Below are positions 1-12,289 of a stretch of DNA of 64,000 nt, piece by piece. The first letter of the stretch is position 1, and each line of letters begins with the position of its first letter. A model generated the notes under the pieces. That model saw only the letters and a list, made by a program, of their open reading frames with translations, was not told the origin of the DNA and searched no databases. Origin of the DNA: Astrocystis sublimbata. Its lineage: Eukaryota > Ascomycota > Sordariomycetes > Xylariales > Xylariaceae. Position numbers and translations under genes: made by a program. The DNA is taken from the NCBI GenBank assembly GCA_022453515.1, contig JAJNNY010000027.1, forward strand, positions 372,001 to 436,000, given 5' to 3'.

Positions 1-3000
1 GCAACATCATTTCTAACGTCTCTTGTCGACTCTGCACAGCAGACAGAGTTGAATGTCAGGTGTATCAACGACCGTGCACACAGTCGTTGAATACCATCTC
101 CATCGACACAGGAGGGGATTCGGTCCCTTTTTGTATATTTCTATTGTCGGAGGCCAATTCGCCCCCCATCCCAGCTTTGATCGTCGCTAATCCCTGATCG
201 GGGAGGTGGGAAGAAACAAGTAAAACAACAGCGCCTACTCGCCTAGATTATGCGCATCCAGAATGACAGGACCGAGATAGTCCGCATAAGACATGTATGC
301 GATGGCCCAGCTGAGATGCGAATGGGGACGTCGATTGGCTCGCAGCAGGTCGGACTAGATCTCCAGTGCCCGTGGATCTGCGATGCGAGCTTCCTATTCG
401 GGATGGATTCCAGGGTTACTGCTATTGATCGGAGATCGGGAGGCCATTACCAGCTGGGTAGCTGGGGCCCCTGAGCGTTGTGCGTGGAGGCTGTGAGTTG
501 CATTTGCCTCATACCAAAGCATGTGCCGGGTCCCACGTGATGGCGACATGTCTTATAATTTGCTGCGAGTCCCTGCCGCAGAGGCAGCCGAGCAGCGTGC
601 GGCTTGTTCATCACCTTGACTGGATATGACTGGGTTTGCTGACCTTAGCCCGCAATACGAGAACCAAATGAACCTTCCGCAACCTATATTGATACTCTGT
701 ACAGTACTAGCTTACGAATATAGAGTAAAGTATGGTCATTAACTGGTTATAACACGATTATAGGACATACTACCTAAGTCGGGAGAAGGTAACCTACGGT
801 ATAAAGCTCACATGTAAGTGGGTTATTTGCCGCTCTGAGGGCTTAGTGTGTATGTTAGGTACACTGGGGATGCGTTCGGTTTCGGTCACCAACTTGTGAC
901 CCGCCTGGTATTGAACCATATGAACATTGCGCAGGATAAGATCAGTTTGAATATCAAACATTATTACTATTACGAATGGAGTATTCGAGATATCATTAAT
1001 CCCAACCACACCTGGCAGTGTACATAATGGCCCACTTCAACTTCTATGAAATGTCCATCCCATGACCACGCCGTGTGCCACCCGAATCTCATGATACATA
1101 TCGGTGTGCTACATTCTATCTTCACTTTAACAGTTCACATTTCTAGAATATAGTATCATTAGATTCCATGTCACTAAAAGTTATGCTGTCTCAGCCAATA
1201 TCAGTATGTCAGTCCAAGTAATGTTGATTAAGCAGATCAATGCGAAAGAACCGAAGTTCCTCTCTTGTTCCGCTACAAGCAGGGGCTCAAATAGTCATCA
1301 TGTCCTTACCTCTCAAGCAGGAGGTTCACGAGCAATACATTGAAAAAAGTAACCTTAAAGACATGGCACTCTACAATGACCTGAATGTTAGTGCATGGCG
1401 ATGAATGGATGCATCTGGCTTAATCACGATGTCTATGCAGTCGCTCGACTCTTCACCGACAACGGCCGAGGTCAACTTCGCTACCGTATGCTTATCTTCT
1501 CTTTTTCTAAATGTAACAAGCCCTCCTCAAGCTATCAGACTACCTCATATTGTGGTCTTTCACTTGAGAATTGGGTTGACATTAGCAACTGAGATTAACA
1601 CTCGCCAACAGCACCTATAAGCAGCGGTGCCGTACGACATGGGCAACGAGTAATAGGTTGTTACAGTGTTACTCATTGCATCCTACTTCCTCCGGAGAAC
1701 GACATATGCTATACAGTCACAGTCACCTGCCGTTGTACCCGGAGACTAAGTAGCACATATCCCTCGGGAAGCAAGTCCACATCGAATCAAGCCTATTGAC
1801 ATGATGTTTCTCAATGGAGGTGACGTGGTGAAGTATATAACTAGGATACTGGAGTCTTCTTATCTGTGACGGTTTCATGGTCATGATCGGAGCAGATGTC
1901 CAGTACGCAACCAAATGGTTGATATGGTTCCAGTGCGCATCTATAACTCACCAATTTCCCCAAACCCCCCAACACGCGTCGATGCATGTGAGCTTATATT
2001 GCTGTTATGCTACCAAATGTGAGGGAAAGTGGCGCTTCTTGGCTTTGCCATACTGAAAGCGTACCTACCTAAACTCACATGTTGTAATAACTGGAAACTT
2101 CAGCATCTGTTACTGCTACTCATTCCTCAACATATCGGCTTGGAAGTAGGTTGCGAAGAAGGTGTTCTCATTATGTTAGAAGTCTCCGAATACTTTTCTT
2201 GAGTCTGTTGTTTTGTTTCATTACCTAAAAGTTGCTACTGCTGCTTTATAACCTTAAGCATGTAGTTGATAAAACAGATGCAATGTTTACTTATATATTA
2301 TGCCTTGATTAAATCATCTACTTAACAAGTAATAACTATCATATACCTCAACTGTTTTTAATTAGGTTCTATATAATCTATTAGCAATTGTGTAATAAAT
2401 GAAACATATCTTCTATGAATTGTATAAAAGATTAATATAGATACAGGGGTGAGATGTTACAAAGGGCACTTGCATTCAATTTTCACACTATAGTGACTAC
2501 ACTGCCTAAGGTACCTAGTGTCTCAAGCACCATGCTAATCTAATCAGCTTCTGCGAGATTAAAAGGCTGCCTAGGTAGGTAGGTAGTACACTGCAAGCTC
2601 CAGGCTAGATAGAGACAGTAAACTGCCAATTGGGACCTCAACTTGGCAACCTTGCCTAGTAGGTACCCCTGGCCCCATTTGCGAATCGTCATAGGGGTAT
2701 TCGGGTATTCTGCTTGCAGAGCCACATCATGGCTTAGTGGCATTGATAGCCTATAGGTACCTACATCAGGCACCTGCGCCTGCTAAGGTACGCCGTCACA
2801 CGCCCCGAGTCTAGTACACGTATCTTGCACTAGTACCAATGCAGTTAAACGGCACCCATCTGCGCCAAGGCTGCATGTATCACGGCTGCGTCTGCCAACG
2901 ATCCCGCCGCAACTGACTGACTGACAGGCTGACAGATTACCTATAACTTACAACTCGCAAGTTCGCAATCGCAATCAACGACGCTTGATACTTACCTACA

Positions 3001-3245
3001 CCTAATACCTACATCCCCCGGTCTTGTGCTAGCCCGTGCCGTCCCTCGTCCTGACTGGTACTACGCCGTCACCATCCGGAATCCCAACGACCACCCAGCG
3101 CCGCGCGTCGCTGGTCTTGCACAAGTTGCACAACCAACCAACAACCCGAACCGACGACCCGATCGATACCCTCCCATTTCCATTTCCGCTGCCGCCCCAT
3201 CTATCCATCTCCCGCCCGTCATACAATCCTCCGATCCTCTTCATC
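1..3245. other. Intergenic region, no gene recognised
   Basis: No open reading frame here shows family motifs or fungal codon structure. The stretch is rich in stop codons and partly AT-rich, notably around 2200-2460. It contains CCTAGGTAGGTAGG-type repeats near 2570-2585. The last 250 bases form the GC-rich, C/T-rich leader of the downstream GTPase gene. Confidence 0.6.
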
Positions 3246-4217
3246 ATGTCGGGAAATCGCAACTATGATTTCTTGGTAGGTTCCACCACGCCCTTTCGAG
3301 CATCGCACAGAAGACCCCTTATATCCCCCCTCCAAGTACATTGTGCATCCGGCACACCGGAATGACGAGTGCGAAACCGTATTGGAAGAGAACCGTGACT
3401 GATTAGCGATGTGGCGGGGATAGATTAAGCTCTTGTTGATTGGTGACTCGGGCGTGGGCAAGTCATGCTGCCTGCTACGGTTTAGCGAGGACTCTTTCAC
3501 GCCCTCTTTCATCACAACCATCGGCATCGACTTCAAGATCAGGACCATCGAGCTAGACGGCAAGCGTGTGAAGCTGCAAATATGGGATACCGCCGGCCAG
3601 GAGCGATTCCGAACCATCACCACAGCCTACTACCGTGGCGCTATGGGCATTCTCCTCGTCTACGATGTCACCGACCAGAGATCATTTGAGAGTAAGCCTA
3701 CCTACCTGTACATGCATTACCTCGTGTTTCTCAACTGCGCGCCACACATCCAACAAACCCCCTACCGGCCATCATACATGATCTATGATGATTCGTGATG
3801 TAGGCTCCAGGGAGAAGCCTACTACCCCCGACACCGCTTGCCAACCAGATGTCCCTCGCCGAGTCACGTCATACCTGCTAACACAAGGATCCTTTCTACG
3901 CAGACATCCGAACATGGTTCGCCAATGTGGAGCAACACGCCACCGAGGGTGTCAACAAGATCTTGATCGGCAACAAGTGCGACTGGGAAGAGAAGCGCGT
4001 AGTATCGACGGAGCAGGGCGAAGCTCTAGCGAACGAGCTGGGCATTCCTTTCCTCGAGGTCTCGGCCAAGAGCAACATCAACATCGACAAGGCCTTCTAC
4101 AACCTAGCGGCAGACATCAAGAAGCGGATCATCGATACCTCAAAGACAGACGCGTCCTCCTCCGCCGTCCCCGTCGGCCGTGCAGCTACCGAATCCGGCG
4201 GCGGCAAGTGCTGTTAA
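3246..4217 (+). CDS. SEC4: Rab GTPase of the Sec4/Rab8 family
   Basis: Small GTPase expected to direct post-Golgi secretory vesicles to the plasma membrane through the exocyst. Three exons (3246-3275, 3424-3691, 3904-4217) give 203 residues. The protein begins [10 protein letters not shown] and then shows the P-loop GDSGVGKS, a switch I stretch ending [11 protein letters not shown], the switch II motif WDTAGQE, the base-recognition motif NKCD and the motif ETSAK-like VSAKS. It ends GGGKCC, a double-cysteine geranylgeranylation site. The [15 protein letters not shown] stretch and [16 protein letters not shown] are typical of the Sec4/Ypt2/Rab8 branch rather than Ypt1. Introns are 148 and 212 bp; both joins keep frame. 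The 5' exon of 10 codons is usual for fungal Sec4 genes. The start is the only ATG that gives the conserved N terminus. Confidence 0.93.
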
Positions 4218-4944
4218 AGAACAGAGAAGCACCATGTTCTCAAAGGGTTGGACCACCTACAACCACTGCCGGAGGGGAGATACGAATATTTGACGACAGG
4301 AAGGAGGCAGAAGGGGATTGAAGACATAAATTATATGAGCAGGCGCCCTACCGTTGTTGCCGTCCATTGAGCTTGTTGGTATAGCTTCAAAGTGCGGAAG
4401 GGGGGCTTCAGCGTTGATACCACATGCGTCTTTTCAGTTGTCGAGACAATCGATCCAGTGCATGGGTTACCAAGAAAGAGAGAAATAAAGAGTGCGTGGG
4501 CGAGAGCGCAAAGGAGGGGCTCCCGGATATCAAAGTGTGTGGTCTCGTCCTGTATCATCAATCACCAGAAGGAGAAATCTCGTCTTCTAGGGGTGATCTG
4601 ACTAGGAAGATGAAGCGTGCGTGCTTCAAAGATGGGTATTTCCAGGGAGCATGAGAGAGTGAGCAACCGCACACTGTTTTGCCCAACCTATGGGAATCCA
4701 CCTGGGGCGAACAAGCATTATCGTATGTCGGAGTTTGGTTGATATGGGCCTTAATACAGTTCATTTTTCTAAGTTGCTTGCCCCCTTTCACCATGGATAT
4801 GTTCTCGATGACTACCACCTTATGTCTTGCGAAGTCTTGTGATGTAAGTTTATGACTTGAACATTGCTGGTTTGACATTGTCGTTGCTACGGTATGTCTA
4901 TCATGCATCTTCAATGTCTAAATGCTGGGCAGAGCTTGTCCATG
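4218..4944. other. 3' intergenic region between convergent genes
   Basis: The region holds the 3' flanks of the Sec4-type gene (+) and of the unknown gene on the minus strand. I see no further coding potential or structured element. Confidence 0.6.
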
Positions 4945-6592
4945 TTACCAAAGAACAGTTGCGTTTACGATCCTAGACTCCTCTCGCAAGGACCGCTTTT
5001 CTTTTTTGTGCTTTCCTCCGCCGCCCACCGTCAGCTTCAGCTCGCGGCGATGCCAGTTCTGCACAAACCGGTAGGCTTCGGCTTGGTCCATAAACGGTAT
5101 GACGAACCGTGGGTATTGCCTCTGCTTCTTACTGTTCTCGAGGTTTCGGATTTCATTGACGGCATCCTTCAAGCTCACCCAATCGGGGTCCAAGCCATTC
5201 GCATCCTGATCCTCCTCCCTCCCCGCGTCTTGCGTCGAACTCTCATCGCCGGATGAGGCCTTCTTGCTCGCACTCGCATCCACATCCACATCCACACCCT
5301 CACTTGCACCATCTTCATTCTCCAGCGTAACCTTTTCCTTCCCCCTTAAGACACTCTTTCCAAACGGCAGGATCCCGTTCTTCAGATCGGTGATCCGCCA
5401 GGCGAGATTCCTCCTCGTCCCGTCGTCCTCGATAACGCGCTGCAGGTTCTCGAGCGCCAGCCTTCCGCCGTCGAGCCTCAGGTGGACGAGGTACTTGGAT
5501 CGGGCGCGCGTGGCCAGCTGAGCGCCGAAGTCGCCGTCGAGATACAGCTCGGCGATATGCTCGGGACTCGCGCTGGAGAGATGCACGCTCAGTTTCTGGG
5601 ACGGCGGCACGAGGGTGAAGGAACGCACGAGCGCGGCCACGTCCTCGCCTTCGGGCGTGAGGCGCAGCCCGAGGGGCAGCGGCGGCTGCCCTCGCGGCGA
5701 GAACTCCCGCCGCGTCCTGCCGGTGCCCTTGCCCCTGTGGTGGGCGCCGGGCAAGTTGGCCTTGCCCAGGTCCCAGAGCTGCTCGAGACGATCCTTGTAG
5801 GAGGCGGCGGCGGCGTGCGTGTCAAAGAGGATGAAGTAGTGGCCTTTGGGCTCGAGAGTGTCGGGGTTGCGGGCTTGGATTACTGGGTGAGGGTAAGGAT
5901 TAGTCTGGTTGTCTCGGAAAACTGGCAGGGTTGTGTGCCTCGCTCGTGTTATTGTTGTAGTTAGTCAGTGGTTCGTTTAGCTTACCTTTCACAATACCGC
6001 CGACCCAGCCCTCGACGTGCTCCCCCTTCATACCCAGACGCAGGAAGTCGCTCTCGACCAGGTTCTTGCTCGCGGCCCCGAGGACCAGCATGCCCTCGGC
6101 GCGGTGGGCGTGCGAGTGCAGCTCCAATTGCTCCTTTGACACGGCACTGCCGGGTGTTGTGTCAAGGCGAAACAGCTCGTCTAGGTCGTCGGGTACGGTG
6201 AGGCGGGAGGGCTCGGCGTCGTCCTCATCGCCGAAGAGCGGGGATCCCCAGGTGTTTAGGGGCGCATTGTCGCCAGCGTCGGGACCAGAGGCAGAGGCAG
6301 AGGCAGAGGCGCGGTTCGACTCGGCTGTACGCAACTTCTTGGCCTCGTCTGGGAAGAGCTCCTCGAAGAGGGACGGCTTCTGACTCGGCGGAGCTGCAGG
6401 CGAAGACGATTGCTTGTCTTCCTCTTCTGGCTGTCGCTCGCTGTCGCTGCCGCGGGTGGTGGGGGTGCCGTCGTCGCTGCGATTGCTCCGGCGGCCGTTA
6501 CCGCAGTGAAAGGCTGAGCGAGGGGTGATTGCTGGTCGCCATGCTGCAGTTACTGATCGCAAGAGAGGCCGATGGAGCTGTCGTGCGAGCAT
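4945..6592 (-). CDS. Uncharacterised protein, probably mitochondrial
   Basis: Two exons (5986-6592 and 4945-5882, intron 5883-5985 with a gtaagc donor and cag acceptor) give 514 residues. The frame is open upstream to 6670, but that stretch begins with TTG. The first ATG in frame is at 6592, which gives the N terminus MLARQLHRPLLRSVTAAWRP. This is Arg/Ser/Ala-rich without acidic residues, as in a mitochondrial presequence. An acidic, Ser-rich linker follows at about residues 35-130. The middle part reads GHYFILFDTHAAAASYKDRL, like the second half of an RRM-type fold, and a similar segment PRFVIPFMDQAEAYRFVQNW lies near the C terminus. Both segments suggest RNA-binding folds, but this is inference. 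I do not recognise the family. Confidence 0.75.
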
Positions 6593-7125
6593 GAGGCGAC
6601 GTGCTGCTGTGCGCTGCACATTGTAAAGCTTGGATGCTGGGTTGGAGGAGAGACGGGCGGCCAGGATCAAAATTGTTGACTTTTAGATAGTGGTATATAC
6701 AGTATGGTGATTGAAGTCGCACTGTCCCCGCATCCCTCAAAGGAACATAGTAGCTTTCCCAGCCAGTACGTAGACTTTTCCAGCAACGCAATGTTGGCCT
6801 CACTTGTTGAACAATAATTCAATTTGGCGGTTATCATGCCCATGCTCCCAAATGTCGAAAATTGTTACCACTGAGACAACAGAAGCTTATGCGTAGGAAA
6901 TCTCAATCAGCATCATGAGTATCAGATACTCGTATGAACGATGCAACTAGAACCAAGGACATGTCCACTTATTCGGCTAAGCATGGTTGTTACACTTACA
7001 ACCTCAAATCTCGACCACAGTGATTGGGTATTTAGAGGAATTATACAGAACCTTAGCCTCTCTTCCTCACCGGCAATTTTGCTTGTAAGTCATGACTGAA
7101 ACAAAGCCAATTTCCTGGGTTCCTA
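6593..7125. other. Divergent intergenic region
   Basis: This 533-bp gap separates the start codons of two divergently transcribed genes, so it should hold both promoters. No clear core element was identified. Confidence 0.5.
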
Positions 7126-9396
7126 ATGCCAGCTGCAGCCAGAATGAAGGACGAATACAAGACACGCATCCAGCCAACGGATGTGGCTGGGCAGAAAAAT
7201 CCAACCCACAAGAACGCCGCTAAAATATTTATTCACCCTTCAACCTTCGCCCAAGCTGGCTTCACAACGGGTGCCTCATGTCGCGTCGAAGCAAATGGCG
7301 TGCAGCGGGAGGCGGTTGCTTGGCCCGGCGACTCCAAGGTCGCTAATAACATCGCCTCCATCAGCCGGGTTTTCCAGAGCGTCGCAAATCTCGAGCTAGG
7401 CCAAATCATCAAAGTGGTTCCTGGGGCCCTTGTTCCCAGTGCTCAGATCGTTACGATAAGAGAGACAACTTCTGATATACCTCTTCTCCCTGACATGGGG
7501 GTTGAGCACGAGCGGTGGAAGTATCATCTGGAGTACAAGCTTGGTGGGCTGAAAGCTTCCCCTCCTTCTCGACTATATATGCTAATGGCAGACTTAGAGC
7601 TCGCGGATTATTTACTCCCTGGCACTCCATTCGATGAAGTGTTCCTGAGGGGCTCGCAGCGCTCATTTGTTATTGAATCGGTAAATGGTAGTGCAAAGGG
7701 GGTCGCAAAGTACGATCCCACTACTACGGTTGTCGAGATCACCAACGATGAAGTGGCTGCCAATGTGGGCAAACTTCAGCTCGAGCCACTCCCAAATATG
7801 GCCAAGCAGATTGAGCAGTTGAATGATTTCTTCGACGAGTATGACATTGACCTGGAGCATAACGCAGTGCCCCCTTACACATGTGGGGTTGTCATTGATG
7901 GTAGCCATGGTACCGGCAAAACGATGCTCCTCGACCATATCGCCGCAACGCGCTGGGGCCGAGTGGTGCATGTTACGGATGATGATAAACCCTCCGCGAT
8001 TCAAACAATCTTCGAAACTGCCGTAGACCAGCGGGGTGCGACCATAGTCATTCTGGACGACATTACTACACTGATAGGTAAAAACAATCCCCATCGCCCT
8101 GGCTACGTCAAAGCGATCAAATATGGTCTCGATCTGTTAGCCAAGAGGGCGCAAACAGACAATAAACGTCCCAACGTCCTGGTTGCGGCGACATGTCTCG
8201 ACTATTTAGACGATATCCCATATGATCTACAGCGTCCTGGGCGATTTTGGCAACACATCAGCCTCACAACACCAGACGTCTCTGGGCGAGCGGATATCCT
8301 ACGCTCTATGAAGCCCCCTTTCTCCCCGCAGGATTTCGATAGCTGTATAGCAGATCTTGTGGAACGAACACATGCATTTACTGGTGGTGACCTACGCAAT
8401 CTGCTTGCCAAGGCTATGCAGGCACGAAGAAAACGAGCAGCGCCGCGATTAGACCTACCTCTTGAGAAGCAGGATGTCGCGAATATATTCAAGGAGGTTC
8501 GGCCCTCTGCGATGAGAGATATCAATCTCAAGCCTCCGACAATACACTGGAGTGACATTGGTGGATACGAGGATGTGAAATTGGCTCTCCAAGATGTGCT
8601 TAGAACTCCAGACGTACGTTCAACACTTACTTGGTGATTTTCCAGTTGTTCCGCTAACAAGATGACATCACAGGGCCTCCAGGAGAACCGCTGGGTACCG
8701 ACGAAGGGTGTACTCCTGTACGGACCTCCGGGCTGCTCCAAGACCATGACGGCGCAAGCCATGGCCACCGAGACCGGCTTTAACTTTTTCGCCGTCAAGG
8801 GCGGAGAGCTGCTCAACATGTACGTGGGCGAGACGGAGCGGTCGATCCGCAACATCTTCAAGCGCGCGGCCGAGGCGAGCCCGAGCATCATCTTCTTCGA
8901 CGAGATCGACTCCCTCGCAGGCACCAGATCGAGCGGCTCGGGTGGCGGCGGTGGCGGCGGTGGAGTCCAGGCCGTCACCACGCTGCTTACGGAGATGGCT
9001 GGTTTCGAGGAGCGTGGCAATGTCTTCGTCCTCGCTGCCACGAATCGACCCGACGCGCTTGATCCTGCTCTCTTGCGCCCCGGTCGTTTTGATGAGTTGA
9101 TCTACGTGCCTCTGCCGGATGTGAAGGCGCGTGAGGCCATAATTTCCAGGATGTCGAAGAAGCTGATGTTCAAGGACATTGATGTAGAAGAGTTGGCACG
9201 GATGACGGAAGGATACTCAGGGGCTGAAGTGTCGAATATTTGCGGCAGTGCGTTTAGCAGGACCAGGGTAGATGGAGACAATGCCACTGCCATGGAGGTG
9301 CTGAAAGAGAAGATCCGGAATACACCCAAGGGGGTTACATATGAGCATTTGAGTCACTTCAATAACTGGCATAATGCGAGAAAGGGTCTATTTTAG
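7126..9396 (+). CDS. Type II AAA ATPase, Afg2/Spata5-like, with degenerate D1 domain
   Basis: Two exons (7126-8613, 8674-9396; 60-bp intron) give 736 residues. An N-terminal Cdc48-N-like domain precedes two AAA modules. D2 is intact: Walker A GPPGCSKT at about residue 513, Walker B IIFFDEID, sensor AATNRPD and GRFDELIYVPLPD. The Cys-Ser in GPPGCSKT is characteristic of the Afg2/Drg1/Spata5 branch, whose yeast member releases Rlp24 from pre-60S ribosomes. D1 is divergent: Walker A reads GSHGTGKT near residue 261 and Walker B reads IVILDD, so the catalytic Glu is Asp. The sensor Asn region reads VAATCLD. An eight-glycine tract interrupts D2. It may be a diverged Afg2 paralogue rather than the essential copy. 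The first part of exon 2 is visibly more GC-rich than exon 1. Confidence 0.85.
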
Positions 9397-12289
9397 AATA
9401 TACACAGGTTTTGCGATAAATAGAGGAATAGGTGCTATCTCGTCTCATGACTGACAAGAATACCCTTCCTTCCCTTGATGAATAATCACCTGACGTCCAT
9501 CATGTTGCCTGGGCTATTCTGCCTCTGTCAATCTCATCACCAGCATTTGCAGCTCGTAGAGTTGCGGGGCATGATTCTCCCTGCAAAACCTTAGCTGAAA
9601 CCCCAGCGAAAGTCATGAATGGCTCCCTTCCACTGTACTCAGATCAATGACCCCTGCCTATTCCGCCGTCAACGTCACTGTCCTACGAGTCCGTTTCATG
9701 ACACGATCACCATGGCTACGACGACACCGGTTAACAAGCGCAATATTGCCACGACCCATTGACTCGAGCTCGTTGCTACAATTACATCTCTGATGAAAAT
9801 TGAATGGAAGCTGTAGGTTGTTGCAAGCAACAAATGGGAGAGCAATCAATGTTGCGACGTCAGAATGACCAATGCCGAGCGAGGCAGATATGAGATCGAG
9901 TCCTCCGCGACGCTGCAGAAGGGTAAAAACACGCGGCCCTCGGATGTAAGTGACCATCCAAGGGAGTTCATCGCACGCTACCCAAGCGAATTGCGACTGA
10001 CAAAGTACATTGAGGGCCTTAATCGGATTAAGCTTGGCGACGGTGGCTAATGGCCGATTACACCTCCAGCTTTGAGTTCTGATTATAGAGTTCAAGCATA
10101 AATGTACGGCTACACCGGATTTGATGAGCTGTAGTGACCAGTAGATGCCTCTCAAGCCTCTTACCTAGGTAAGTAGGTATCAGCCACATAGACGAAGGCA
10201 GCTCATATGCAGGCATCAAGACCTGCCCTCCTCGTAAGACGGAGTTGACTTCTCCTTGAACAAGAAAAGAAATGCGCAGATCTCATATATTACCTGCAGC
10301 AAAATATTTCCGAAAAGTGACTAGTTACTATATAATTAATCCCTTACTACCAACCACAAAAAAGCCAATTCACACCGCTTGTAAATCGAACTGTAGCACT
10401 GGATGGATGCGTGCGTCTTAATAGGTGTTTTATCATCAGCTGCATATGGCTCGCACTCTACCTACTTCCTGCTGTACGAGGCATCTATTATCTAAGACAT
10501 TGTCTTGGCGCAGTTCGTCGAGATGTGTGTCTTTCAGGGATAGTCGGTGAAGACACTCCGCATAGAGTCTTGGCGCATCCCGGAGATCCTGGGCTGATAT
10601 CTTTCCTGTGCGGGTAATACTCATATAGACTAACTGACCTAGCGAGGTGGTGGACAGAAAAAACTAGACACCTGATCGGCAGTCTGGCCCCACAGGTACT
10701 TCTGGAGCTGGAAAACTTTCTTCCGTAGATTTCCGTTTTTGGTTATAATTGAAGCTATTCCGACCTTTATAGCTATATTAGAGCTAGATAAAAGCAACCC
10801 AAGTAGCTTTTAATATCTTATATGCTTGAATAATACTTAAGCTTTGTTCTATAGCGAAAACTACGCAAGGACTTCATTTTATTAATTATGCCTCTGTTTA
10901 GATGCTGCAATATTGAGGGTGGCAATAGAGGTCACTATAGTGGGCCTGCCAAGAGGGAGTGTCTAGTTTTTTCTGTCCACCACCTCGCCTAGGTATCCTA
11001 CCAGATGCCTAGAAAGTACGAAGATTACCATATCCGGCGCATGTCGGAACCACCAACAAGCAAAAGAGTGTAGCATATATTATGACTTGATTTATACCGC
11101 AAAGAGAATCGTCACTTGGTAGAATAGTAGAATAGTTGAATAGTAGAAATCTGATCTCAGTCTTAGCTCGGCGTTTTCAACTTGCCTACATGTAGATGTA
11201 GGTACATACGTCAATACTTCCCCCACGTGAGGCGGTTTGCTGGTCAGGTTCTGGTGCTGGTAGGCCCTAGCGTGCCCAATCAGCCCCCACCGGTGGCTAG
11301 CTGCAGGAGGCTATAGCGCTCGCTGCAGGCAGGTGCAGAGCGCTAGACGCGAATTTGACAGGTCGACGAGGGATCTGGGAGAGACCAGGCCCTGGAGGCC
11401 AGGGAAGACCCTGGCTGCATGAAGTACCTACTGTACAAGTCGATAGCTGAATTGCATCATCCATGCTTTATTTGTCCATGCCTTGTCCCTGCCACCTGCA
11501 CCTGCATCTTTGCATCCATCTTTTGTTCCGCCCTCGACCAAGAACCTCGAAGCCTATTCGAGTTTGACCATCCCGTGCAACAGTGGTATTGTTGAAATAT
11601 CCAACCACGTCCGACACCTAGAATTCCTCTTTACTACATTTACTACCTAAGTGATAAAAAACAACAACAAACTACCTACCGGCTCAGAAACGCCGACACA
11701 CCCTACATACCTTACCTACCTACCTACCTAAGAACTGACACCATCCATCTCACATCAGTCACGAGTCACGGGGTACAGAACGCGAGACAGCGAAGCGAAG
11801 ATCAACACAGCAGTCCCCGCAGCAGAAGCATACACCATACCATACACCATACACCATACGGGCACAGGATATAGCGTACGACATTACGGAAGAAGTCCTC
11901 CTGCCGAGCTCCCTCCTGTCTTGGTCTCGTTCTGTCCAGACTGTTGTCAATCCCCACGCCGCATGCATTTCAGCTTCTGGAGATCCTGATCAACAGGCGG
12001 CAAGAAATGACGATCACCGCCAAGTTTTGCATTGCATTCACCCTTGACACCATTACGCGGTGACAACTATCACCACCGCCACTATTCTAGCCGTCTACCG
12101 TCTATCCCTGGACGTGTTACTGGGCCTCGAGCCTTCTCAACTTTCCCAAGACACGGCTACGGCTACTTGCCCTCTGACGACGGAGGGAGTTGTGGGCCCA
12201 TTCCCTTCAAAGACGAAGCAGCGTTGAATTCCAACACTATACGATTAGTCGCATCGATACACACATCTGCCGCTATTTGTACCGCCACC
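9397..12289. other. Long intergenic region with a MITE
   Basis: No protein gene was recognised over 2.9 kb. It contains a MITE-like element (10642-10988, listed separately), CCTAGGTA-type repeats near 10165 and 11705-11730, and a short CCATA/ACACCATA tandem at about 11824-11860. The last 600 bases are probably the promoter and long 5' leader of the Rab gene, since short upstream ATGs are present. Confidence 0.6.
10642..10988. mobile_element. MITE-like element with perfect 30-bp terminal inverted repeats
   Basis: The left end (10642-10671) begins GCGAGGTGGTGGACAGAAAA. The right end (10959-10988) is its exact reverse complement over 30 bases. The 347-bp unit has no coding capacity and an AT-rich core. 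The repeats are flanked outside by CCTA and CTAGG, compatible with insertion at a TA-containing target as in Tc1/mariner-derived elements, though a clean duplication cannot be assigned. Length, terminal repeats and lack of an ORF fit a non-autonomous MITE. No transposase source is present in the window. Confidence 0.8.

Noticed and set aside
3785..4321. A 178-codon frame overlapping Sec4 exon 3.
   Set aside because: Frame-shifted shadow of the real third exon and its flanking intron.
6593..6670. N-terminal extension of the mitochondrial-like protein.
   Set aside because: The frame begins with TTG; the first ATG is at 6592.
8202..9041. A 279-codon open frame on the strand opposite the AAA ATPase.
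   Set aside because: It is a shadow of the GC-rich AAA exon and lacks any domain.
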